A DNA stretch of 64,000 nucleotides from Tetrapyrgos nigripes (taxonomy: Eukaryota; Basidiomycota; Agaricomycetes; Agaricales; Campanellaceae), in the NCBI GenBank assembly GCA_013368315.1, contig JAACJM010000038.1, positions 372,001-436,000 on the forward strand, read 5' to 3'. The position numbers were made by a program, and so were the translations under genes. Below the pieces are notes generated by a model, which was not told the DNA's origin, ran no database searches, and saw nothing but the letters and a program-made list of their open reading frames with translations. Each line of letters begins with the position of its first letter. Within the stretch, counting starts at the first letter, position 1. Below are positions 10,381-22,534 of the stretch, piece after piece.

Positions 10381-11346
10381 ACTGCCTAGTTAGTGTACGC
10401 AGAGTGTACGCCTAATGTTGGTCGTTGCCGAGAAGTATTGCATGCAAAGTAGTCTTGACTGATCATATCCTTATACTCCTCCTGATACCACTTCAATTGT
10501 CCTTATTCCCCAGACACTCAAAAATGGGTGTACACGTGTATTCTGCCCTACCGTTATCTTACTTACCTTACATTATGTCTGTGTAGTGTGCACAGCATGG
10601 CACCATTCTAGTACACGTACCCTTCCTGAAGGCCTCACCTTCGCTCCCTCTACGACACTCGTCACTCGACACTCGCTTCTCTGAATTTACATGCATACGG
10701 ACTGTTACATACTCAAGTACTCACTAGTTCTCTAGTTTTTTTCAAATGTCATTGGATCTCTCGACACTCTGGCTCTCTCATTCTGTACTTCATTCCTTCA
10801 GGTGTCTTTACGACACCGGAGGCAGGACCGGCGCTGGTGTCGATGCCCATGCCTGTGTCAACCTGTGTCGCATGGATGCATGATAGATACTTAGTTAGCC
10901 TTGACTTAGCCTTAACTTAGACTGGGCTGACAGAGCTGCCTGCCTATATGTAACTGCTATACCCTTACCATGTATGTATGTACGTAGCTTTTAGCACCTA
11001 GCATCTAGTTCAACGAGGCTAGCGAAGAGGCACAAATTTAAGTGCTTCTTCGGACTGTGGAGAGACTAGGCTATATTTACGACAGTGATGCTGGTGCGAG
11101 GGTCTGATAGGGGTCTGATTGGGGGTCTGATGGTGTAGATGAGTACTCGGTATAATTGGTTAACGTTACCGATACCCTTCCTTGTACTCACATGCTAGTA
11201 CTGTATATCACGCTTCATGCAAATATCTTGACGGACGTATGGCGGTGATCACTCAGGCTGGCTAGGTTGGGACGATCGTTCTATGGAAGTTCCACGTCCC
11301 CGAGAACGAAAGATATGAGATGAGAATGAGGGTACTGTGAGTGTAA
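10381..11346. other. Intergenic region
   Basis: No gene seen. Several short simple repeats occur, including GGTCTGAT units near 11099-11135 and CTTAG/ACTTAG units near 10890-10922. Confidence 0.5.
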
Positions 11347-11430
11347 TCCCTCTTAGCTCAGTTGGTAGAGCGCGTCACTAGTATTACATAAGCTATGACG
11401 AGGTCAGTCGTTCAAGTCGGCTAGAGGGAA
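11347..11430 (+). tRNA. tRNA-Thr (anticodon AGT) with an 11-nt intron
   Basis: The cloverleaf pairs TCCCTCT with AGAGGGA (acceptor), GCTC with GAGC (D stem), CGTCA with TGACG (anticodon stem) and AGTCG with CGGCT (T stem, loop TTCAAGT). The anticodon AGT is at 11380-11382. An 11-nt intron (11384-11394) sits at the canonical position. A TTTTT run at 11451-11455 would terminate pol III. Confidence 0.88.
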
Positions 11431-11940
11431 TACGTATTCGGTACACTTAGTTTTTGGACAAGGTCACCAGTGTTTTTAGGTACGTTTTGTTGATGTCCAA
11501 CTTCAAATACTCATCCGTATGTGGTCTGCTATAATTTCCATCCACAGTGCACACAGTAGAGAGAGAACACTTCGAGTCACCTATGCACTTGAAGTCCGGC
11601 TTAACACTAGCTTGAAGTACAGAACAAGTACAGAAGTACATGATTAAATACTGTTATCACAACGAGCCCAGCATACTGAGGCTACATACGGATTAAAGAC
11701 AGTTATACAATAAGATACATACTTAGTATACATAACCCACGATTCCCGAATCATGATTTCCAGATGGCTTAGAATGTTGAAGTTTGAAGATCGCCGTCTC
11801 CCGCGTTTCAGCCTCGCGCTCGTCATACCTCCATAATGACTTGCCACTCCCTCGGAACCCAAGATTGCTGATGTTCCCGCCACAGTATCGCTCCCTTTCC
11901 CGTAAGTGTACGTAGATCCATTGAAACTTACAAGCAAACA
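11431..11940. other. Region between tRNA-Thr and the frameshifted membrane-protein gene
   Basis: Holds the 3' flank of the minus-strand gene ending at 11941. No other feature supported. Confidence 0.4.
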
Positions 11941-13921
11941 TCAAACCACCTGCTCCTTCTTGACAACCTTCACCTCCAACACTGATCCCCGCTCTGGGCC
12001 AAACATCCAAAAGTTCGGATTCAAGTTATCTCCCCCCTCCGTGGCACCAGTACCGTGACGTTTGGCACGTCCACGTCCACGTCCACGTCCGGGAACAAGT
12101 CGAGTGACAACATTATCGACAACGGTACCAATGGTGATGGTGTCAGTGCCACCAAAGCCATAACGATTAGGATGTTCAGAAAGCTCCAAAGATCTCGAAA
12201 GAAGGGTATCCCCTGGAGATGAACTGATGTTTTGGCAGGACATGAGGATGATGATCAGGGTTGGGTAGATGGCCTGTCAGTGTGTATGCCAGTGAATGAT
12301 GAAAATGTGAATGGAAAATCGTCAGCCACCAACGTCGTGATCATCGCAGTCCGTAGCATCCACATGCGTAGATAACGTTCAGGGACGAAACACTTACAGA
12401 GATATGAGGCAACAACCCTCCAAAGACGCTTTGCCCTGTTTGTGTACCTAGGGTTCCTCCTGGCTGAGTTGAGATGATGGCGAGGAGCTGTAAAAATGTC
12501 AAATCGAGGTTAGTGCATGCTTATATTTTGAGGACGTGTTTGAAAGTAACTTTGAAAGTTCTCGGCCAGTTGAGGTCCGAGGAATGAAGAGATCAAAGAA
12601 GAGATCAAGAGATCAACTTGACGGAACACGAAAACACGCGTACGGATGATCGGAGAAACTTGAAGTGAAGCGGTGATACGTACCCAAATGATACAATACA
12701 CAAATCCAGACTCGACCAAAAGATACAACACCTTCTTGATTTGTTTTCCTGAATCTGAAGCTGAATCTTGCATGGTGGCAGTCTCGAATTGTTGGTAATA
12801 CCTAGGCAACGACAGGGGCGACGACAACCGCAGCGACGGGTAAAGGATCCAAACATTAGTTTAAGCTAGGACTCAAAAGGGATTATTATGGCAAACTCAA
12901 GGCTTGCCTACTCACCAAGTGCGCCAAGTGATACACATCGTGGCGATGACATTGGTGAGTAACATTGGTAAAAGCAGAACGAGATATCGAGATGGCGAGG
13001 GGTTTATGTTTCTGATTCCAGAGATGATGAAGTATGAGCAGTCAATTATGGCGGCAACTGCCACACGGGAGGACGAGATTCCACATATTGAGTGAGTGAG
13101 TTCAGCAACAGAGTAGAGGTTGGAGTAAGTTCCAATTGAATATGAAGGTATCGGGGAACGGGAACAGTAATGAAAAGAGACACGACATCGTGGTGAGTAT
13201 CAGATGAGTAGAGATCCTAATTGACTCGACTCACCAGAGGAGACCAGTAAACAGAAGACAAGAACGAAGCGAACGATTGATCTACGCTGAAACAAGATGA
13301 AGGCTCTCCAAACGACAACTGCGTCGCTGAGTGCATACTACATCGCACATAGATAGATTTGCAGTTCCGCGGGAAGGTTGAAGGCATCAGTTATTCAAAG
13401 GAATTGAGCTGAGAAACCAATGACACTAGACGAACAAGCGACACATACGTTTATTCTTGAAAGGACCGTCAGAGCGATATACGCCTTCAACATCGTGGGC
13501 TGGGGATCGTAAAGGTCTGTCCGGCGCTGCGGATCGTGGCAATGGAGGTAAGAATGCTGGCTGTCATCAATCCGGTGGAAGCCAGGAACATGATGAGTAG
13601 GATTGAGAGGAGCATGATTCGTGATATTGAGCCTCGAAGGCCTTGACGGCTGTAGATACAGACATGCCGAAGCAGTTATAGTGTAATGAGTGATTGGTCA
13701 ATCGAGATGTTGAAGGTAAGCTCTAGCTAGTACTTACAGTAGGATGGACATGGAAAGGCCCCCTAGAACTACGGATACACCTAACGTACCCAAAGCTTGT
13801 CAAACCGGTAGAAACGAAGACATTTCAGTAAGTACTCACCATAGAAAATTCCCCGTACTGCAATCTTAATGAACGAATCGACGAGAATCTTGACATCGCC
13901 GTCATTCAAGCTGGAAGACAT
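11941..13921 (-). pseudogene. Seven-TM-like basidiomycete membrane protein, paralog B, with a frameshift
   Basis: Eight exons (minus): 13921-13840, 13780-13738, 13649-13449, 13337-13235, 13057-12916, 12801-12684, 12487-12398, 12273-11941. It aligns exon by exon with paralog A at 14930-16407; exons of 43 and 103 nt are identical in length. Signatures are LSDAVVVWRAFIL, LLLPMLLTNVIAT, VLYLLVESGFVYCIIW and AIYPTLIIIL. Exon 3 is 201 nt where 199 or 202 is needed, so the frame breaks near 13500-13510. After a TGA the correct frame resumes at MLKAYIALTVLSRIN. The last exon is extended and encodes a GRGRGRGR tract from ACGTCC repeats. It is either a pseudogene, a frameshift allele or an assembly error; every other exon is clean, which points to a recent event. 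Confidence 0.72.
12065..12091 (-). repeat. ACGTCC hexanucleotide repeat encoding Gly-Arg
   Basis: Four ACGTCC units in the last exon of paralog B encode alternating Gly and Arg on the minus strand. Paralog A lacks this tail. Confidence 0.6.
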
Positions 13922-14929
13922 CCTCGATACTAGCAAAAAAAAAAAGAGGAACGCAGCTGCAGAGCCCTGCAGAAGAGGGACGGAGGCGGTTCTCCCGATG
14001 TCGATAGCAGGTATAAATAAGGATTGGATTGAAGTGTGAAACAGTCACCTGAGTCCTCTGATGACCAATGACAAAGAATGGATTTAGAACGGCGAATATC
14101 CAGCAATTGAGAAAGATATCCACGCACTTAAGCAATACAGAAGATCTTCAACACCGATAGCACTTACAGAACCATCCTTGTTCATAAGCCGTGGCTGAAC
14201 AAGGGGAAAGTGTACCTGGAGACCTCATCAATTATCGAATGTACATGTGCCAATCTACCCAAAATACGATCATCAATCATGTTTCCCTCGAGGGTTTGAC
14301 CATTTAGTGGCGGGAGAACCCACCTGACAGCGCTGTGATAGCAGTATCCTCCACCGACACGTGGGAGTTAATCTACCTGAGCTGGGTAATTGGGATCACA
14401 GGTCTCGGCAATTGATGGGGTGGCACTGAAGTGGTGAGATGAGGTGGCACAGGCCCAGAAGCATCTGGATGTTTTTGAAGGGGATAGAATATAGAGAAAT
14501 ACGTACAGACGTAGGTCAAACCTGTGAAGAAAATGACGAAAGCCGGCGGTATATGTATTCATTAAGAGTGTTGTTGAGTCACTGACCAGGGCTACAGGGT
14601 GTCACACGACTTTCATAACAAAAGGGAATATTCAGAGCTTTTGTCGAGAATAAACATTTCAAAGGCTTTACTTAAAAAGCGTACATTGCGTCGAAGTCTT
14701 CGGACTTTCTGTGAGTATGAAGCACCACAATCAGTACAAAAAATCTTGAAGTCAATAATGAAAAATATAATACATACAATCGCTAGGGTAGTTGGCCTAC
14801 AAGATTTAAGGATCTCCAAAAGCTAACTATTACAACAATTAATACTATTATACACCAAGTCAGATAAACAGCATTCAAGGCAATGAAGTTTTGGATGCAA
14901 ATTTCTGCCACTGACAGTCTCTAGGTCAG
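13922..14929. other. Region between the tandem paralogs
   Basis: Open minus-strand stretches at 13930-14160 and 14345-14545 with plausible splice signals hint at remnants of another membrane protein, but I could not join them into a frame or assign a family. Confidence 0.3.
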
Positions 14930-16407
14930 CTAGAAATCTAGAACCGGTTGAGAAGATTTGATTTGTGCATGCTCCGTAAAATGCAGTGATTGTGTAAGTG
15001 TGTCCGAACTGGGTGAGCGTAGATCTTTTTGGGACGAGACCAGTAATATCAGAAGTATAGGATAGATAGCCTGAGGGAGGAAAAGTCGAGAACAAGGTGA
15101 TTGAGCAATGAGGACATGTGGTATTAATAAGTATAAGTTATTAAAGATTACGTACCGAAATATGAGGTAAAAGTCCAGCAAAGACATATTTTGCAGTCAT
15201 TGGTCCGGAGAGACTGTCCTGAGATGAAATTATTGCGACTATCTGAAAGATTCACAGTTAGTATCAACGCGAATAGTTGAACATCATGGGCCATGGTAAC
15301 AAGAGATCAACTTGAAGGTATGACTCACCCAGATCAGACAGTATATGAATCCCGATTCTATCATTGAGAACAAGACTTTCTTTACTTGATGGGCAGCGGG
15401 GGACGTAGTTGTGACACTAAGTTGGTGATAAATCCTGGACATCGATTTGACACCGATTGATACAACGCCGAGTCATGAGTCATCGACGGAAAACGCTAAC
15501 TGGGATTCGTTGCTCACCAAGTCCGATATGCGATGCATATAGTAGCGATAACGTTGGTAAAGAGGAGTGGAAGAAGCAGAATCAATGAATAGTAGGAAGG
15601 GGGGTTTTCATCTATGCCGAAAGAAATGACGAGAGCTGTGTCTACAACTGTGGCAACTATAGGCCACGAATAAACATGATCATGGTCGCCTTGGAATGAA
15701 ATATGCCTTACTTACCAAATGATATAAATAACAGCATCAGCAACCCAAACTTTATTCGTGATTCACGACCGGATAGAATGAAAGCCCGCCATATAAGCAC
15801 TGCGTCGCTGAGGAAGTACTGGAACGACAGTGTGAGGACATGTGAGGACATGTGTCAAATCTTCGACCGGTAAAGCTCACATTGATTCTGGGTAGTACAG
15901 TCATTATATACACGGATACCTGCAGAGCCATCGGGAACGGTACGAATGATGAAGAGTCCGCCGCCATTGCAATTGCAATTGCATACTTCACGCGAATTTG
16001 GGCACCATAGTAAAGAATCTGAGCCGTAATTATGATAGTCGAAGATATGAACATAGAAATGATGATGGAAAGGAGTGCCATTCTGGAGGCCGCAGAGTTC
16101 TTGAGACCTTGAGAGCTGCAAGTAGCAAGATACGACGGTCAATGTCATGCATAGTAGGGCATCCTTGCAGTGACTTGGAGAGGGGTCAGGGAATGAGTAC
16201 ACTCACATAAGTAAATAGGCAGAGATACTCCCAAGAATAAGGTAGATCCCTGAATGACGGATACGTATTCAGTTTAGAGAATGGATGCGAATGCGACTCA
16301 TGATCATCGTAGCACTTACCGTATGCGATCCCCTCTGTGACGGCTTGAACTAAACTAGCGTCAAGCCACTCCATGTCAGGAAAGGGCACGAGGGTGACAT
16401 TGCTCAT
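14930..16407 (-). CDS. Seven-TM-like basidiomycete membrane protein, paralog A, 313 aa
   Basis: Eight exons (minus): 16407-16320, 16249-16207, 16115-15881, 15818-15716, 15656-15518, 15434-15329, 15242-15156, 15070-14930; 942 nt in frame. The protein starts with a short extracellular-type N-terminus ending in EGIAYG and has about seven hydrophobic segments, with YFLSDAVLIWRAFIL, LILLLPLLFTNVIAT, VLFSMIESGFIYCLIW, FAGLLPHIS and AIYPILLILLV. This is a large uncharacterised agaricomycete family with rhodopsin-like topology; ligand and role are unknown. A TATAAA on the minus strand at 16499-16494 lies about 87 bases upstream of the ATG. It is tandem with paralog B in the same orientation, about 1 kb apart, indicating local duplication. 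Confidence 0.82.
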
Positions 16408-17227
16408 GTTGTCCTGATCGAAGGGCAGAATAGAAGAGGGGAGCGCGAGCGCTGAGAGGTAAACCCTGAAGTTCCAACGGCTCCCTAGTGTCCTTTATAC
16501 TGTTATAGAGTCGCGATCGGCAACCCGCATTTACCATAATTCTTGTTCTTGTAACAGAGCCAGTGATACCCCACTGAGATACTCCAGTCATTGCCTCTTC
16601 ATCATTGATATCCGACGTATCACAGTATTGACTCACTCAATGCCGTGTAAGCACTGCCAACGCAGATAGCTGGATTCGTCTGAAAGTGGGCACGAAAAAG
16701 AGCCTTGTTCGTGGGTTATATTCAAATTACCGGCTCAGCTAGCTGGTCAGTAGTCACGCCTTTGAGACCAGCGGACTCACCCCAGCTTGTAAAGGACAGA
16801 GGAAGCTCGAAATTGCACCTTTCAATTGGCTGATGATGAGAGTTACCGGAACCAGTTGTGTCTTATGTACATATCTAGTCCGTAAATATCCGTGGTCGAT
16901 AAACCAGCCACATCCATGTCACAGGAAGAACGAAAAAGTCGAACTTACCGCAGACCATCTACGAACGACTTGCTGAGGAGAAAGTCCCAGAATTTGAAAT
17001 ATCGATCGATCATCCAGGACGAGACGGAATCAATGCACGAATCGGAGATTCCAGCGGTGTCTGAAATATTTTGCCGCTAGGGATCTGGGGCAACCGACGG
17101 CTGATTACGTAAATAATGCGGAGTTTGAATAACGCTTTTTTCACTTTTCACTTTAAGTTTCTGCGTCCATCTACACGTCGCATCGCTATAGATATCCGCT
17201 ATTTGTGATCCAAGCGCTCCCTAAGGA
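16408..17227. other. Upstream region of paralog A
   Basis: Contains the TATA box at 16494-16499. A minus-strand open frame at 16376-16636 shares the promoter region and has no recognisable features. Confidence 0.4.
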
Positions 17228-18088
17228 ATGAAACAACCGATATCCTTTCAAAAAGAGCGAGGGAGACCACGAAAAACTGTCGGAGAAGTGCCTCAAAATC
17301 TTCCACCTCTACCTTCACTCGTCGCCTTGATCTTCGCTACCAGATTGATACCTGTTCGTTTTGCGTGTCCACCATCTATCGCCTCCTCACTGCGTATGTA
17401 CAGTATTTTTGAGATGTTTTTGCCCCAAGGCTAAGTGGTGCTTGAGGTTTGAGTGGTACATTGGTGGCATCTACTGCCAGTACCACCGGAGACAAGTGTC
17501 GCGTTTTATAGAGCCAGTAAACCGTGTAACGGATGGAGTACCAGACTTGGGCATTGCACTTTTACTTTCTCGGCCACGAATATGTCGACACTTTAGAGCT
17601 GGAGCTTTCGAGGTTGGTCTTGGTGTTGGATTCGGGACGAAGAAACGTCATCATTTCCTCCAACGCCAATGCCAGCGACAGAGATGGGTACAACGGACAG
17701 GGCTCCAGATGGGTCAGGCTTTCTAAACAGGATGGCACCCTTTTGGTGGAGAGCTTGGTGCTAGCCGTACTCGCTGCGGTGTCTGCAATGTCTACGAAAT
17801 TCAAATTATCGGTCTCCGAGGCTCATGTCGTATTCGGAATTCGAGAGTGCAGGATATCCACATACGTATAGGAGGCGACCCTGGTCTGGCATGAGTATCC
17901 TGCCGTGTCCCGTTTATGGGACTCTTCATGAGACTATCTTTTGGGACTATGTACTACATCGGGACCACGGGATTACGAATAACGACTCCATCCATTCTAC
18001 TTACCAGTTATGCATGGTCACGGTGGTTCATGATGCGAAGTTGGAGGAGCCTGTCGGTGAGTGTTGTGCTGTGAACCTCTTTCACTGA
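17228..18088 (+). other. Coding-like stretch of unassigned function
   Basis: A 112-codon frame at 17533-17871 (WALHFYFLGHEYVDTLE near its start) and a second frame at 17825-18088 ending before a GTGAGT donor (DAKLEEPV) have a coding-like composition. I could not connect them by consistent splicing or assign a family. The region contains one copy of a direct repeat (17811-17884) whose second copy is at 18308-18374, so it may be a partly duplicated or decaying gene. Confidence 0.3.
17811..17884 (+). repeat. Direct repeat, copy 1
   Basis: Shares GGTCTCCGAGGCTCATGTCG, then ATTCGGAA and GGCGACCCTG in the same order, with 18308-18374. Weaker similarity extends about 30 bases upstream in both copies. 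Confidence 0.6.
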
Positions 18089-18307
18089 GTGTAAGCTGTG
18101 TAGCATTTCGCTGACTGGGATCTCGTTTTATCTCCTCTCTGTTATCCTTCTGCTTTTCCTTCCTTTCTCTTGCCTTTTATTGTCTGTCTTTTTGTTCTTC
18201 CTTTTTTTCTCTTGCAGTGGCGACTTAGGAGACATATTAGCTGGTGCTTCTGCGCCATAGGCCGGGTCCCCGTCTACATAGGTGCGGTATCTGTACTCAG
18301 TAATTTC

Positions 18308-18374
18308 GGTCTCCGAGGCTCATGTCGAATTCGGAAGCGCAAGTTATGCACCATATGGATTGGGGGCGACCCTG
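18308..18374 (+). repeat. Direct repeat, copy 2
   Basis: Partner of 17811-17884, about 500 bases apart, same orientation, with internal indels. Confidence 0.6.
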
Positions 18375-18427
18375 CCAGTGAGGTTGAGGATGAACCTCGT
18401 GCTTAGTGGGACTACATACGTCAGAAT

Positions 18428-20438
18428 ATCTCGATTCAAGAAGAAACCATCAAGCCAGTTGCAAGCCAGTGGGAGAAAATAGGCGTGTCTTGCTGGGCTT
18501 TACAGGTCAGGGCATCCGCCAAACGTACTCGCTCACGCCGATTCTCTCAGTATCCTAAACCGGCTGATATCTGTAGGTGGGAATACCCAGTCAGCGGACT
18601 TCCATAAAGGCTCCTTATATTATACAAGATGGTATGATACTCTAGTAGTACGGACTTCTGTCACTAATGCTGTATCCTACATGGTAAAAAAAGCGACGAT
18701 GCTCATAAAAATGCTCATAATGAGCCATCTAGTTCTGAATCTGAATAGATATGGCAGAAGAAAAGATAGCTTTCCTCTCGTCCGAGCTGTGCTATCGCAA
18801 ACTGGGGCATTTATGCACAGTAAGCATGGCCTCACTAGAGAAAAATCTTCTACACAATTGGCAGGTCCATTCCTGTACCTTCCCATGCTGAGATGCCTAT
18901 GTTCAAAGACGATTGAGCCCAAAACACCACAGAATGTCACCGCAGATCCGTACCTCATGCCTCATCATATCATGTCTCCGAGAGAATGTTTCGTCGCAAA
19001 TCGAACATTTCACTCGTTTCTTCTTGCTTGTTGGTCGATGCATACCGCATGTACCGAAATAACCGGGAACCGTGGTGTCTGGGCTGGAACGCCGCCTGTT
19101 ACGAAGGATCTCACGAGAAGATGGGAGGTCGGGTTCGGGACTCGAAGTTGCTGACCAATTTCCCCAAGTAAGCTGAGAAAAGAATGGATCGAAACCCATA
19201 TCAAAGTAGGCAGTCGGGTTCAGCCCAGGAGCTTGAGATGCTATATTCAGTGATGAGTGAATTAACGTTTATTGTCAAGAATAAAATCCACGTACAATTG
19301 GGAGACTGATTGAGGGACGAACCAGTCGAGACATTTCGGGCTTCAACGCTGCTCCCTAAGTGGTCGAGACCTTCGATTGCGGGGTATATCTGGTCAACTG
19401 CAAGGATATTAGACTCATATGCAAATCACAACGCAAGAGTGATGGTACTTACCTGAAGAAGTGGGCGAAGGATTACTACAGAGAAAGGCATCATCGGTCG
19501 GAATTATTTGACCAGCTGAGAATGGGAATAAGCCATCAAAGCTATTTAAAGAAGAAATTTCTGAAAAATGCGTCAAACCATTGAACTATCAGTTCTCTCG
19601 ATGAGTCCTCACCTTCCTTGATTTTGGACTGATCGCGCAGAGCCACGGGAACGGAAGGTATATTGTCATGACACAGGACAAGTTTCAGTGAGGGCTTCCC
19701 ATCGACAAAGGAGATATTGGCTCGGATAGATAGAGGATAGAGAGCGAGAGGAGATGATTGCATGTCGACTGGGTGTAGAAGTGAATTCCACTGGACAACT
19801 GGCGGCTGGTCCTCGTTGGGGAAATCCAAAGAGACTTCGCACCGAGCCAGGTCTTCGAGAGAGAAAACGTGCGACATTGTGTGTGCTTTGAGAGAGCAGT
19901 TGAGAAACACGAGGCAGAGATAAAGCGTAAGTTGAGGAGTGCTCTTTTATCCTGGTTGAAGTTCCGTAAACCGAAGAAGAGGCTTCAGTAGATCTTTCCG
20001 GAAGTTGGAAAGATACAGGTTTAATTCCCGATTCTGACAAGGTCCCTCGGATTACGTTTCGGCTCTCATCCATTGTCCAATGTCTAAGTGAAGGACATCT
20101 CGGTGTCTTCCGCCAAATACAGGGCTAGAGAAAAAATTCGTAAAGCCGGATGAATCTTTATAAGGAAGTCATGTTGCCTGAACTGGATACATAATACTGA
20201 CCAACGTGAGCTGTATACGGATGGCAACACGAGGTTACTGAAGCAAGCGAAGACTGTAGAGATTTTCTTGCATTCGCCACAGTCGTTTGTTCTGCAAGGT
20301 CTGTACGCGAGTAAAGGCTCAAAGAGGTGTGCTATGTAGCCCCGAGCTATGCTGAGTCGGAGTGACTCATTTCCGAGGGCAGTTTCCGTTGTGTTTCAGA
20401 GTAACATGTATGAATGAGCTATGAAAATTTTCGACTTG
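18428..20438 (-). repeat. Left arm of a large inverted duplication (about 2.0 kb)
   Basis: This arm is the reverse complement of 26878-29058, with scattered substitutions and small indels. It carries a complete zinc-finger gene with its 5' and 3' flanks. The inner boundary falls just after GAAAATTTTCGACTTG, beyond which the arms differ abruptly. The outer boundary is near TCTCGATTCAAGAAGAAACC. Confidence 0.88.
18792..19877 (-). CDS. Two-finger C2H2-type zinc-finger protein, copy 1 (288 aa)
   Basis: Five exons (minus): 19877-19613, 19560-19453, 19397-19296, 19240-18954, 18896-18792; 867 nt. It begins MSHVFSLEDLARCEVSLDFP, has a Ser-rich acidic middle, a basic SKKKRVK stretch, then finger 1 with CSIC and H-x4-H, and finger 2 with CQLC and an H-x-C ending at the C-terminus. 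An intron splits finger 1 before its last His. It is probably a nuclear DNA-binding protein (inference). Compared with copy 2 at 27433-28522, exon lengths are identical except exon 3 (102 versus 105 nt), and all differences keep the frame. Both finger cores are unchanged. Confidence 0.8.
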
Positions 20439-22534
20439 ATAAAATTTTCAGAGCGTCTCAAGGGAATATGGGGCTATGGGACCAAAAACGACTCCATATG
20501 ACGATTTATGTTTTGCAAATCCGCGGAGCGTCACTCTTCCTTTTTGTTCATTGAAATCTCGTTTTACTATATCTTCTCTCCCTTTTTTCCTTCCTTCCCC
20601 TTCCCTTTTGTCGTCTCCCTTTCCTTATCTTATGTTTCTCGTTCTTCTGTTCTCTCGCAGCGACAATTACTGAGGAGACAGATAGCCTCATGCTAACCGT
20701 GAACCCAATCTTTTCCTTCCCACCGTCAGACTTATTGTGTCAGTGGCACTCTTCAAACTCTCCCTAGTCTGAGTGGTCACTGTCACTCCAGTGAGATTCC
20801 GGGTCTCCTGGTCACAAGAATCCTATTCTCAAGCGATCGATACGCGTCTCCGATAGCGGGTCCAGTCTTACATAGCAGCAGTGTAGCCTCGTTGGATCAA
20901 CGAGTGCTATGCGGGTCAACACCGGAAAAGAGTTTGGTCAGTACTTGACTTGGACTCAATCAGTGGTGAATATCAGGTTCGGTCAACTATGAGAGTGCGG
21001 AGTTTCATCAGTGGTTTTCGAGTGGGTTCCATTCGATGTGTTCAGTCAGTACATTACTTGGGCAGCTGCAGGAAACATATCCTCAGGCTTTCGGGCACAA
21101 GGAGTCTTGAGGACTCTGGTGGAGGAAGGATGCGTCTACTTGGTGTCCACATGTAGAGGCCGACACGCCGAAAATACAAAAATATCCGCTCGGCAGAAAG
21201 GCGTACAGAAACACACTTTTTTTTACAGATATATCTTATATCAGTAGTAGTGATGTGATCTATCCGTCGAGCGGATATTTTTGTCTTTTCGGCGTGTGAA
21301 GGACAGGACGACGACGAGAAAGGGTGGAGATACGTCCTTTCAAGGTATTTAGTCTTTTGTGCTCGCAGTTGATACCTTACATAGGTTTCTCCGTTGCTGG
21401 CGATACGAGTACATCACTCTCTGTGCAACCTGCACTACCTCCAAGTCCATCAGCGTTCATCCCCTTTCTGTCAACGACTGGTTTAAATTTACATACATAG
21501 CTGGTCATAGAAAGGACATCGCGAATTTGGAATTCGAGCCGACCGTCGACCGACGCCGATCTCCCACATGCGTATACATACTATGTACGATCAAAGGAAG
21601 CCGTTATAATCCGCGGACCCTTTTCCTCACTCGATCGGTATCTAGTGCTACATACTTCCACATACATCTTCTTCCTGGTCGTATGCATCAGGTGTCCCAC
21701 TCCAGAAGATTCCCGAACGGTGTATGGGTATTGTGTTCGTATGGCACCGCAAGTTGTCAGTTACTGTAAGAGGCGCTTCAAAGATCTCTTTTCCTTTTTA
21801 CCTCAGTGCCCACTTCTGATCAAGATGTCGCTCCAGATTACTCTCTTTAAAGCATTTAGTCGTCTCGGGAACGTCCGGGTCTGAATTACTTGTGCAACGG
21901 CCGCGCGATTGACCACTAGGATATATAAGGTGTGGCAAGGATTCGGAGCCGGGAGGCTTTACTGCGCTCACTCGAATTTGGTCAAGTCGCCTTGGCAATT
22001 CATGAGCAGGCTTAGAATACCAGCCACCTTCTGTAACTTTTTGAGTGCTAGCTATGTAGTTTCGTAGTTTCAAAAGATCGGCATTACGAATAGTATTTTC
22101 AAGTTTTGATGCAAATGCAATCGAAGCCGTCAATCCCTACAGTGCATAGGATCAATGAAGGATCCGCCGCAAGACTGGCTTCTGCTTGGCCAACGCTTGA
22201 AATGTCCCCAGTGCTATCAAGCGCTAACCAAGTGCCCGATCCATATATGGCATAATATGATTCTGTTGACGGAGAATTGTCGGTGCTACCCTTGGAGACT
22301 GTCGTCATTGCTCCTCATGCGTGGGTGCAATGGTCCGGAACTTTTACCTCTTCTTTCGTAACCACCACCGTCAACCACCTGCTGTATATCCCTTTCTTTT
22401 GGACGTCTTTTCTCCTTTCTCTGCAGCCAAGCGCTCTCTAAAGCACCTAAGTTAATCGGCCTGGCAAGTGCTAGCATCTCTGGTCCCATAACCTTCGTTT
22501 CGCAACCTATCTACAAACCTCAAATACCTAAGCC
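20439..22534. other. Inner spacer of the inverted duplication, left part
   Basis: Contains the 135-bp TIR element at 21163-21297. Minus-strand frames at 22099-22308 and 21798-22133 read like pieces of one broken protein but do not join, and I could not identify them. A 136-codon plus-strand frame at 21359-21769 has no recognisable features. Confidence 0.4.
21163..21297. mobile_element. MITE-like element with 30-bp terminal inverted repeats (135 bp)
   Basis: The left arm 21163-21192 and the right arm 21268-21297 match at 29 of 30 positions when inverted (ACACGCCGAAAA, AAATATCCGCTCG). The 75-base interior is non-coding and contains an octa-T run. I see no clear target-site duplication. Confidence 0.6.

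Noticed and set aside
18681..19154. 157-codon plus-strand open frame
   Set aside because: It is the antisense of the minus-strand zinc-finger gene (copy 1). The other strand gives a five-exon frame with two intact fingers, and the same antisense frame is disrupted in copy 2.
19666..20073. 135-codon minus-strand open frame, conserved in both arms of the inverted duplication
   Set aside because: It overlaps exon 1 and the 5' leader of the zinc-finger gene in another frame. Conservation follows from the recent duplication, and it lacks family features; an overlapping uORF cannot be fully excluded.
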